A stretch of 12,458 bases of DNA, from NCBI GenBank assembly GCA_030017395.1, contig JASEIZ010000021.1, forward strand, positions 4,616-17,073. Direction: 5' to 3'. The notes below the pieces were generated by a model. The model did not search any database. It was not told where the DNA came from and worked only from the letters and a program-made list of their open reading frames with translations. Shown one piece after another: positions 1 through 6,261 of the stretch (position 1 is its first letter; each line of letters opens with the position of its first letter). The DNA is from Desulfobacterales bacterium (GTDB taxonomy: Bacteria > Desulfobacterota > Desulfobacteria > Desulfobacterales > ETH-SRB1). The translations under genes and the position numbers were made by a program.

Positions 1-182
1 AGGCAAAAGACAAAAAACAGGAACTGTCAAGAAAAGTGGTACTCGACTGTGTCAAAGAATGCCTGCGTCCCGGAGCGCATTCCGAATTCAGCAAAACAGC
101 CATAACCATGCTAAACAAATACAAAAAAAAGATACCGGAATCAAACAGTCTTATCCAGAAATTTACAAACTCAAAAAAGTGA
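1..182 (+). CDS. 3' end of an unrecognised protein (partial)
   Basis: An open frame enters from the left edge (codons in phase from base 3) and stops at TGA 180-182. About 59 residues are visible. They are hydrophilic and Lys-rich, with a short Cys-containing helix-like stretch (VVLDCVKECLRPG) and ending in KFTNSKK. The other two forward frames hit stops earlier or read as low-complexity, so this is the most protein-like frame. No family could be recognised from the tail alone. There is no convincing GC-rich terminator after it, only an AT palindrome at 207-219. Calling it a real gene end is an inference from frame and composition. Confidence 0.5.
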   Translation, partial: AKDKKQELSRKVVLDCVKECLRPGAHSEFSKTAITMLNKYKKKIPESNSLIQKFTNSKK

Positions 183-251
183 GTGGTTCTTTGTAGATTA
201 GTGTTAAAAATTTAATTTTGCAAGAATTTGTCGTTTTTTAGCTACTATTAA

Positions 252-388
252 CATCCCCCTAACCCCCTTCAAAGGGGGAATATAAAGAAACTAACCCCCT
301 TCAAAGGGGGAATATAAAGAAATTTTTCCGATTTATTCCCTTGGGGGGCTCCGATTTATTCCCCCCTTGAGGGGGGTTAGGGGGGTGT
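252..388. repeat. Composite G/C-run inverted repeat upstream of the deacetylase gene
   Basis: The left arm (about 252-281) and the right arm (about 359-388) are near-perfect inverted copies of a C-run/TAA/C-run/TTCAA/G-run element. Each arm is itself close to palindromic: 263-278 pairs five C with five G around a short centre. Between the arms lie two further repeats: a tandem copy at 259-322 and a 14-bp direct repeat at 327-340 and 350-363. The right arm ends about 20 bp before the start codon at 408, so transcripts could carry a strong hairpin next to the translation start. Similar C-run/G-run elements recur in intergenic regions of many environmental bacterial genomes (general recollection). 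Any regulatory role here is inferred. Confidence 0.85.
259..322. repeat. Exact tandem duplication of a 32-bp unit
   Basis: Bases 259-290 and 291-322 are identical over 32 bp by direct comparison. Each unit starts CTAACCCCC, passes through the small C-run/G-run palindrome and ends TATAAAGAAA. Perfect identity suggests a recent slippage or unequal-crossover event inside the larger inverted repeat, so copy number may vary between strains. Confidence 0.95.
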
Positions 389-407
389 AAAAATTACGAT
401 ATTTATT

Positions 408-1475
408 ATGAAACCAGTACTTGTTATTAAAGATAACCGGTTTACACAGCACCTCGAACATGTTTTTCATCTGGAGAATGCCAAAAGGGTTAAAGCCTTT
501 CAGGCAGTATTGAAGCATCCTTCTCTTGGAGGAAGATGGCTGGAGGTAGTACCGAGAATGGCCGGCCCTGAAGAACTCGCCTGGGTGCATACACCGGAAC
601 ATATCCAGCGTGTAGCGCAAACAGCGGGCAAACCTCTCAGCTCTTTTGATTTGGATACTCAGGCCACTGCAAAGTCTTATGACGTGGCCCGGTTGGCGGC
701 AGGCGCGGTGTTTAGCCTTCTGGACGCAATTAAAAATAACATGGCAAAAAGAGCCTTTGCCTGTATCCGGCCGCCGGGTCATCATGCTGAAGCTGATAAA
801 GCTATGGGATTTTGCCTTTTTAACAATATAGCCCTGGGGGCCAGGTATCTGAAAGAGCGTTACTCGGTAAAAAAGGTCATGATTGTGGATATAGATCTTC
901 ATCACGGCAATGGAACCCAGTCTGCATTTTATGATACCGACGAGGTGCTGTTTGTTTCCATGCATCAGTTTCCATGTTATCCTGGAACCGGAAAGATGGG
1001 CGAAGTCGGAGCAGGAAGAGGAAGGGGATTTACAGTCAATGTTCCTCTTGGAAAAGGTTATGGCGACAAAGATTTTGCCAGAATTATCCATCAATTAATA
1101 AAGCCTCTTGCACGGGAATACCAACCTTATATAATTCTGGTGTCCTGCGGTTTTGATCTTTACATGTATGACAGGCTTGGTGATATGCAGGTAACGCCCG
1201 AAGGCTATGGGCTGATAACCCGTCTTTTGCTGGAAACGGCGGAAGAGGTCTGTAATGGACGCATTGCTTTTATCCTGGAAGGAGGTTACAGCGTGAAGGG
1301 AAACACTCAATGCGGTCTTCGGGTTATGCAGGAGCTTTGTGATGTTTCCACGCTATCTGCGGAAAAAATAGAAAAGGTAAAAGGCCCTTCTTTTTTTAAA
1401 TTCTCTGAATTAAATAAGGTAATCGAGATTCAGAAAAAATACTGGAAACAGCTACACTATATGTCGCGTGTTTGA
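408..1475 (+). CDS. Histone deacetylase-family zinc hydrolase (AcuC/AphA-like)
   Basis: This 355-residue protein has the arginase/deacetylase fold signatures in order: RPPGHHAEA (121-129) with the catalytic His pair H125/H126, GFCLFNN (134-140), DIDLHHGNG (161-169) with probable zinc ligands D163 and H165, a YPGTG loop (191-195), GFD (248-250) with third ligand D250, and EGGY (291-294) with the transition-state Tyr Y294. The full catalytic set is present, so it is predicted active, removing acetyl or other acyl groups from lysine side chains, polyamines or acetylated small molecules in the cytoplasm. The usual SAGFDAH motif reads SCGFDLY here. The start at 408 gives normal family length but lacks a clear Shine-Dalgarno; the G-rich end of the upstream repeat lies nearby. 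The receiver gene 1526-1927 follows after 50 bp and may be cotranscribed. The substrate is unknown; bacterial members include acetoin-utilisation and acetylpolyamine types. Confidence 0.92.
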   Translation: MKPVLVIKDNRFTQHLEHVFHLENAKRVKAFQAVLKHPSLGGRWLEVVPRMAGPEELAWVHTPEHIQRVAQTAGKPLSSFDLDTQATAKSYDVARLAAGAVFSLLDAIKNNMAKRAFACIRPPGHHAEADKAMGFCLFNNIALGARYLKERYSVKKVMIVDIDLHHGNGTQSAFYDTDEVLFVSMHQFPCYPGTGKMGEVGAGRGRGFTVNVPLGKGYGDKDFARIIHQLIKPLAREYQPYIILVSCGFDLYMYDRLGDMQVTPEGYGLITRLLLETAEEVCNGRIAFILEGGYSVKGNTQCGLRVMQELCDVSTLSAEKIEKVKGPSFFKFSELNKVIEIQKKYWKQLHYMSRV

Positions 1476-1525
1476 TATAATTTCAAAAGTGGTTTACACT
1501 GTTCCGGGGCAAAGGAAGAATTAAA

Positions 1526-1927
1526 ATGACAGGAGCTAAAATTTTACTGGTAGATGATGAAGTTATATTTACAAGAAACCTGTCAAAGCTTTTGACAATA
1601 AAAGGGCATCGCGTTAAGGCGGTTAACAGTGGTGATAGCGCCATACAAACCCTTAAAGAAGAAAGCTTTGATGTTATAGTGCTGGACGTAAAGATGCCTG
1701 GTATGGACGGTATAGCCACTCTTGAAGAAATCAGGAAACTCGGACTTTCTACCAGGACGCTTGTTCTGACAGGTCACGGCACAATTGATGACGCTCTTGA
1801 AGTGATCAGGCAGGGCGCTTATGATTATTTAACAAAACCATGTGACATAGATGCGCTGATATCTAAAATAGAAGAGGCATACAACGCAAAAAAGTCAGAG
1901 GTCAGGGGTCAGGAATTAGAGGATTAG
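1526..1927 (+). CDS. Stand-alone response regulator receiver protein
   Basis: This 133-residue CheY-like protein is a single REC domain. Visible active-site residues are the acidic pair D10/D11, phospho-acceptor D54 (in VIVLDVKMPGMDG), T82 in LTGHG, Y101 and K104 in YLTKP. There is no output domain. Start ATG 1526 is supported by an AAGGAAG Shine-Dalgarno at 1512-1518. The last residues (SEVRGQELED) are encoded by a short tandem-repeat tract, and the stop lies beyond the stop of the convergent kinase gene, so the two genes overlap tail to tail by 12 bp. It is the only receiver gene in the window on the + strand, downstream of the deacetylase. Its kinase partner cannot be assigned; the adjacent kinase (1916-3619) is a candidate by proximity. 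Confidence 0.93.
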   Translation: MTGAKILLVDDEVIFTRNLSKLLTIKGHRVKAVNSGDSAIQTLKEESFDVIVLDVKMPGMDGIATLEEIRKLGLSTRTLVLTGHGTIDDALEVIRQGAYDYLTKPCDIDALISKIEEAYNAKKSEVRGQELED

Positions 1928-1938
1928 AGGATTAGGGG
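1894..1938. repeat. Short tandem-repeat tract spanning two convergent stop codons
   Basis: Three 7-mers of the form GTCAGRR (1894-1900, 1901-1907, 1908-1914) are followed directly by three 8-mers, ATTAGAGG, ATTAGAGG and ATTAGGGG (1915-1922, 1923-1930, 1931-1938). The + strand receiver gene stops at 1925-1927 and the - strand kinase stops at 1916-1918, both inside the tract. The extreme C-termini of both proteins are therefore written by repeat sequence rather than conserved coding sequence. Confidence 0.9.
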
Positions 1939-3619
1939 ATGCAGCAGGCAGGGTTATTGTAAAAGTCGTGCCAATACCTTTTTCACTGCTGACATCCATT
2001 ATTCCACCCATGCTGTCTACAATACCATAACACACTGAAAGGCCCAATCCTGTTCCTTTGCCTACAGGTTTGGTGGTGAAAAACGGGCTGAAAATCTTTT
2101 TCAGATTTTCAGGGCTGATGCCCTGCCCATTATCTTTGACCGTAATTTCTACCTTTCCGTTTTCTTTCGGCCCTGATTCAACAATCAGCTTACCCCCTGA
2201 AGATCCGTGTCTTTCGATAATCGCATCAATAGCATTGTTGAAAAGATTAAGCAAAACCTGCTGCAACTGCCCTGGATCCAGATGAATCAAAGGCGTATCC
2301 TCCGATACATTCTCTTTTAAGGAAATACCATTGACACTCGCCTTTTTTGCCACCATGGCGGTTACTTCCGGGATAAACTGTTTAAAATCCACATCTACAG
2401 CTACCGGTTCGCTCTGTCTGCCGAATTTAAGGATGGATTGAGTAATTTTGGCGCAACGGTTAATCTGAAGTCCGATTTGATCAAGAGAATCCTCCAGTTC
2501 CACCAATGTTTCCGATTGATTTAACTGACCCTTTTCCTTTAATTCCGAAATAAAAATCTCTATAAGCGATTGCTCGCTTTTCATAATCTGAAGAGGGTTG
2601 TTGATTTCATGAGCAAAACCTGTGGACATTTCACCAATTTCCGCAAGCCGGCTTGCCCTGATTAGCTGCTGGCCCAACTGGTCCTTTTCCGCATCCATTT
2701 GTGTCATGCGCTCAACAATCCCATTTGTCAGATAAAAAGCAACTGTAACAATGACCGATCCGCCTATAATCGCAATAAGTATTATCAGATAAGCAGCCGA
2801 AGTAAGCGCTTCGAATGCATCTGCTTTTTCCTGCCTTATAACCAGCAACCATTTTTTATCCTTCATCCATGTTGTCGCATACAGATATTTTACTCCATTT
2901 GCGTCCTTATCTATGAAGCTTTTGGTACTTCTATGCGATTCCGGATATTGAATCCTATCCAAAGGCTTATCCATCAGGTTCCCACCAGAATGCCGTTCTG
3001 TCTGAAGCATGCCTTCAGCATTAAGGAGATAAGCCTCGCCGGTTTTTCCGATATGAACTTTTCTTACAAGATTATTAAATCTGAATGTATCAATTGTTGA
3101 ACGGATCACCCATTTGTTTCCCTCTTCCTCATGGGCAACGGCGATAACAAAGTGCGGGACCTTCCGATAACCCAAAAAAACATCACTAATGTAGTAACCG
3201 TGTTTTATTACCTCCTGGAACCACTGGGTATCCTTATAAATCTTACCGGTCAGCCTGTAAGGACCGTGATACGCCACATGCAGCCCCGCGTCATTAAATA
3301 TCCCAAGATCGGTAAATGCATCAGATTTTTCCTGCAATCGGTTAAAAACTTCAGCAAGCGCTTTTGGCCGGCTAAGTTCTTGAAATGTATAAGAGCCGGC
3401 AATAAATTCCAGGTCGCTTTTGCGTTCTGTGAGAAAGGACTCGATCATTTCCCTGTGATCCTCGCTAATCCGTTTCATGCTCGCAATGGCATTGGTTTCC
3501 AGAGAAGTCACAAAATAATAATAACCAATGCCGAGTATCAGGATAAATGGTATAACGGGGGCCAATATCATGTTAAGCAGAATCTTTTTTCTTATCACCT
3601 TAAAATGCTTCTGTTCCAT
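1916..3619 (-). CDS. Membrane sensor histidine kinase with dCache-type sensor
   Basis: This 567-residue protein has TM1 (about 15-37), a large extracytoplasmic region (38-275) with a double-Cache pattern (WFQEVIKHG, then YISDVFLG and PHFVIAV around 133-161), and TM2 (about 276-298). A short helical linker with no clear HAMP domain follows, then HisKA with AHEINNP and phospho-acceptor H337, and an HATPase domain: N-box NLFNNAIDA (458-466), G1 DNGQG (496-500), F-box FSPFF (510-514) and G2 GKGTGLGL (520-527). All catalytic boxes are intact. It should autophosphorylate on H337 in response to an extracytoplasmic small ligand and phosphorylate separate receivers. Its start overlaps the end of receiver gene 3600-4025 by 20 bp, implying translational coupling and a functional pair. 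The last seven residues are repeat-derived. The other dCache kinase (10691-12388) has the same architecture. Confidence 0.94.
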   Translation of the reverse strand: MEQKHFKVIRKKILLNMILAPVIPFILILGIGYYYFVTSLETNAIASMKRISEDHREMIESFLTERKSDLEFIAGSYTFQELSRPKALAEVFNRLQEKSDAFTDLGIFNDAGLHVAYHGPYRLTGKIYKDTQWFQEVIKHGYYISDVFLGYRKVPHFVIAVAHEEEGNKWVIRSTIDTFRFNNLVRKVHIGKTGEAYLLNAEGMLQTERHSGGNLMDKPLDRIQYPESHRSTKSFIDKDANGVKYLYATTWMKDKKWLLVIRQEKADAFEALTSAAYLIILIAIIGGSVIVTVAFYLTNGIVERMTQMDAEKDQLGQQLIRASRLAEIGEMSTGFAHEINNPLQIMKSEQSLIEIFISELKEKGQLNQSETLVELEDSLDQIGLQINRCAKITQSILKFGRQSEPVAVDVDFKQFIPEVTAMVAKKASVNGISLKENVSEDTPLIHLDPGQLQQVLLNLFNNAIDAIIERHGSSGGKLIVESGPKENGKVEITVKDNGQGISPENLKKIFSPFFTTKPVGKGTGLGLSVCYGIVDSMGGIMDVSSEKGIGTTFTITLPAASPNPLIL

Positions 3620-4025
3620 GATTTTTTATTCCCTTACGGATCTTTGCTTCCAGCCTTTGTCTTTTCTCGGATGCTTCTTCCGCCTTTTGAACAAGGTCGT
3701 CAATATCTACAGGTTTCATTAAGTAATCTATAGCGCCGGCCTTCAAGACCTCCACGGCTGTTTCTCCGGTTGCATGGCCGGTAAGCATAATAACCTCAAC
3801 TATGGGATAAAGTTTTTTAATCTGCCTCAAGGTTTCAAGACCGTTCATGCCTGGCATTTTAATGTCTAAAATAACCACATGAACTTTTTCCGTTCCTAAT
3901 ATATCCAATGCCTCAGACCCGCTTGTCGCCGTCAGGATATCAAAACCCTTTTTCGCAAGCAGCTTTTTGGTGGTGGCAAGAAACCTTTCCTCATCATCCA
4001 CAAGCATTATTTTCATTTTTTCCAT
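3600..4025 (-). CDS. Stand-alone response regulator receiver protein (copy A of a tandem pair)
   Basis: This 141-residue protein has one REC domain: D10/D11, phospho-acceptor D54 in VILDIKMPGMNG, T82 in LTGHA, K104 in YLMKP. A charged helical tail follows (about 118-141, EKRQRLEAKIRKG), with no DNA-binding or enzymatic output. By hand count about 90 of the first 130 residues match the neighbouring receiver 4091-4546, so the two arose by tandem duplication. The start follows an AGGGAG ribosome binding site, and a second Met at residue 4 is possible. The gene overlaps the downstream kinase start by 20 bp, making it the best candidate partner of that kinase. Its frame stays open, without a start codon, through the 65 bp upstream. 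Confidence 0.93.
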   Translation of the reverse strand: MEKMKIMLVDDEERFLATTKKLLAKKGFDILTATSGSEALDILGTEKVHVVILDIKMPGMNGLETLRQIKKLYPIVEVIMLTGHATGETAVEVLKAGAIDYLMKPVDIDDLVQKAEEASEKRQRLEAKIRKGIKNHGTEAF

Positions 4026-4090
4026 CTTTTGCTCCCTGTCACGTAAATCCGACCGTGCAGTCTGATTCGGTTCTGCATCTTCGATATCCC

Positions 4091-4546
4091 TCAGGGCTTC
4101 TCGGTCTCTCTGATAATTTCTCTTGGAGACTTCATAAATTTTCGGGCTTGAGCCATACGAATTTTTTGTTCCATCTTTTGCCTTTTCTCAAAGGCCTCAT
4201 CTGCTTTTTGGATAAGTTCTTCGATATCTGCTGGTTTCATTAAATAATCCGTAGCCCCGGACTTTAAACCATCTATAGCGGATTCGACTGTGGCGTGTCC
4301 GGTCAACATGATCACCTCGACCAGAGGAAAGAGCTTTTTAATTTCCTTCAAGGTGGTAATACCATCCATATCAGGCATTTTGACGTCTAAAATAACCACA
4401 TGGATATCCTTGTATTTCAGTTTTTCCAGGGCTTCAGCCCCACTCGTTGCAGTGATGACATCATAACCCTTTTTTGACATCAACTTCTTGGTGGTGGAGA
4501 GGAACCTTTCCTCATCATCAACCAACATCATTTTCATTTTTTCCAT
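4091..4546 (-). CDS. Stand-alone response regulator receiver protein (copy B of a tandem pair)
   Basis: This 151-residue protein has a REC domain with D10/D11, phospho-acceptor D54 in VILDVKMPDMDG, T82 and K104. Its charged helical tail (EKRQKMEQKIRMAQAR, then KSPREIIRETEKP) is longer than in the sister copy 3600-4025, and the sequences diverge sharply after about residue 130. The motif KIRMAQAR resembles RIRMAEAR in the next receiver upstream (4560-5012). The start is preceded by GAGAGGAT, and the gene lies 13 bp after the stop of the upstream receiver gene, consistent with one operon. No output domain is present; it may act as a phosphate sink, phosphorelay intermediate or protein-binding switch. 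Confidence 0.93.
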   Translation of the reverse strand: MEKMKMMLVDDEERFLSTTKKLMSKKGYDVITATSGAEALEKLKYKDIHVVILDVKMPDMDGITTLKEIKKLFPLVEVIMLTGHATVESAIDGLKSGATDYLMKPADIEELIQKADEAFEKRQKMEQKIRMAQARKFMKSPREIIRETEKP

Positions 4547-4559
4547 CTTTTATCCTCTC

Positions 4560-5012
4560 TTAAATTTCTCCGACTTTTCTTAAAAGGAATCTGGCTTCCG
4601 CCATTCTTATGCGCTCTTTATGCTCGTCCCTTCTCTTTCTGGCCGCTTCCAGTTTGGCTGACAGGTCTTTGAAATCCGCCGGCTTCAAAAGATAATCAAA
4701 GGCGCCCAATTTCATCCCTTCAACAGCGCTCTCAGTGGCACCGTGACCGGTCAGTATGATGACTTCAACCAGAGGGAATCTCTTCTTTATCTCCCTTAAC
4801 GTTTCGATGCCATCCATACCCGGCATCTTGATATCCAGAATAACCACGTCAATATCGTCAACATCCTTTTTGCCATCCAGGGTTTCAAGACATTCTTTGC
4901 CGCTATAGACAGACGTGACTTTTTCTCCTGTCTCTTTCAACCTCAAAGAAAGCATTTCTACAAAATCTTTCTCGTCATCGACTACCAGTATCCTCGTTGG
5001 TATTTTGATCAT
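4560..5012 (-). CDS. Stand-alone response regulator receiver protein
   Basis: This 150-residue protein has an intact REC domain: D12/D13, phospho-acceptor D60 in VILDIKMPGMDG, T88 in LTGHG, K110 in YLLKP. The loop before the phospho-acceptor strand is about six residues longer than in its neighbours (DGKKDVDDID). The tail, rich in Arg, Lys and Glu (KRRDEHKERIRMAEAR), is predicted helical and resembles the linker of the receiver-kinase fusion encoded just upstream. The start has an AGGAG sequence a dozen bases upstream. It is the fourth gene of the - strand run that begins at 8284. Confidence 0.93.
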   Translation of the reverse strand: MIKIPTRILVVDDEKDFVEMLSLRLKETGEKVTSVYSGKECLETLDGKKDVDDIDVVILDIKMPGMDGIETLREIKKRFPLVEVIILTGHGATESAVEGMKLGAFDYLLKPADFKDLSAKLEAARKRRDEHKERIRMAEARFLLRKVGEI

Positions 5013-5040
5013 GGCGCTTTTTCTCCTGTGCTTTTGAAGT

Positions 5041-5046
5041 ATTATA
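5041..5046 (-). promoter_or_regulatory. Possible internal -10 element
   Basis: The 46-bp gap between the receiver-kinase fusion and receiver gene 4560-5012 holds a perfect TATAAT on the - strand, about 30 bp before the receiver start. No good -35 hexamer lies at 16-18 bp and there is no TG extension, so this is only a candidate for an internal promoter that would express the three receivers and the last kinase apart from the transporter. Confidence 0.25.
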
Positions 5047-5058
5047 CTAATGCAACAT

Positions 5059-6252
5059 TTATGGCAGACCTTTATTTATTATACCTAACACGTCGAAATG
5101 ATCGTTTTCTTCCAATTCCTCTTTTATTTCATGATATTTAGGCAGGTTAACAAAAAAGGAGGTTCCGTGACCGAGCCGGCTCTCTACCTTGATTTTTCCT
5201 CCAAGTTTCTCAACGATACTACGAGTCACGAATAGCCCGAGACCTGTGCCTTTGCCAGGACTTTTGGTGCTGAAAAACGGCTCAAAAACCCTTTCTAAAT
5301 TTTCTTTGGGTATTCCTTCACCGGTGTCCCGCACCGTGAGGACCACCTCCTCGCCAACACGTTCAAGAATTATGGTGATCTTGCCTCCTGACCCTGTTGC
5401 GTGAATGGAATTGGTCAAAAGGTTGATCAAGACCTGCCTTAACTGGTTGATATCACTCCAGATGGTGCCAAAGGACGGATCGACTTCCTGAACAATTTCA
5501 ACTTTCTTGTCTGCTGCTTCCCTGTTTATTAGCTGAACGGATTCATCCACCACTTCCTTCAGATCGACTTCCGACAGGACTGAATCGCTTTTTCCGACAA
5601 ACCCTAAAAGCTGATGCGTGATTCTCCCGGCCCTATCAATCCCCTTTTTTATCTTGTCAAGAGCCATTTCAAAGTCTTGCTTGCGGGGCATCTCAGCCAG
5701 TTCTTCTTTTTTTAGGAGAAGTTCCATCCAGCCTGCCGATTCGTTGATAATCGCTAAAGGGTTATTGATCTCATGGGCCACGCCGGCCGCCAGAGTTCCA
5801 AGGGAGGCCAGCCTTTCGGTAGTTATCATCTGCTGCTTCATCCTGGCCCTGGATTTCGCTTCTCTCCGCTTTTCCTCCATCCGCCGGATCTTTTCGTGGG
5901 CCTGCTTTATTTTGCTCAGCAGATGTTCCAGTTCCACTGGCTTGCTTAAATAATCAAACGCCCCTGCCTTGATGCCTTCAACCCCATCCTGGGTAGCCGC
6001 ATAGCCGGTTAGGAGTATGACCTCAATTTTTGGGTATTTCTCCTTAATATGATGAAGGGTTTCGATTCCGTTCATACCGGGCATTTTAATATCCAGTACC
6101 ACTACATCGATATCTCTTTTTTCAAGGATGGACAGGCATTCTTCCCCGCTTCCTGCCTGTTCAGGGACAATACCCCTTTTTGCCAGACGTTTGACAACGG
6201 TCTCCCTGAAATTGACTTCGTCGTCAATAAAAAGAAGGCGTATATTTTCCAT
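5059..6252 (-). CDS. Receiver-histidine kinase fusion, cytoplasmic
   Basis: This 397-residue protein has an N-terminal REC domain (1-118: D10/D11, phospho-acceptor D54, T82, K104), a charged coiled-coil linker (about 119-148, EKIRRMEEKRREAKSRARMK), then HisKA with AHEINNP and H160. The HATPase domain has N-box NLLTNSIHA (277-285), G1 DTGEG (309-313), F-box FEPFF (323-327) and G2 GKGTGLGL (333-340). It has no membrane segment, so its activity is presumably set by phosphorylation of its own REC by an upstream kinase such as the two dCache kinases, and it would pass phosphate to the stand-alone receivers. This makes it a plausible relay node. It starts 9 bp after the transporter stop, with an AGGTG ribosome binding site overlapping that stop, which suggests tight co-expression with the transporter. 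An acidic tail (EIKEELEEND) follows the kinase core. Confidence 0.94.
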   Translation of the reverse strand: MENIRLLFIDDEVNFRETVVKRLAKRGIVPEQAGSGEECLSILEKRDIDVVVLDIKMPGMNGIETLHHIKEKYPKIEVILLTGYAATQDGVEGIKAGAFDYLSKPVELEHLLSKIKQAHEKIRRMEEKRREAKSRARMKQQMITTERLASLGTLAAGVAHEINNPLAIINESAGWMELLLKKEELAEMPRKQDFEMALDKIKKGIDRAGRITHQLLGFVGKSDSVLSEVDLKEVVDESVQLINREAADKKVEIVQEVDPSFGTIWSDINQLRQVLINLLTNSIHATGSGGKITIILERVGEEVVLTVRDTGEGIPKENLERVFEPFFSTKSPGKGTGLGLFVTRSIVEKLGGKIKVESRLGHGTSFFVNLPKYHEIKEELEENDHFDVLGIINKGLP

Positions 6253-6261
6253 AGTTCACAC

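Noticed and set aside
207..219. AT-rich palindrome after the first gene considered as a terminator
   Set aside because: The stem has no GC pairs and no following T-run of the intrinsic-terminator type.
240..390. Repeat cluster considered as a CRISPR array
   Set aside because: Only two 32-bp units occur and they directly abut without spacers; the structure is a tandem copy within an inverted repeat.
333..1094. Long - strand open frame (253 codons) antisense to the deacetylase
   Set aside because: It mirrors the strongly conserved deacetylase frame, has no recognisable domain, is rich in Cys, His and Arg in the way of shadow frames, and starts inside the conserved enzyme core.
3131..3733. 200-codon + strand open frame opposite the dCache kinase start
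   Set aside because: It is antisense to the intact sensor domain and to the receiver-kinase overlap; there is no ribosome binding site and no recognisable fold.
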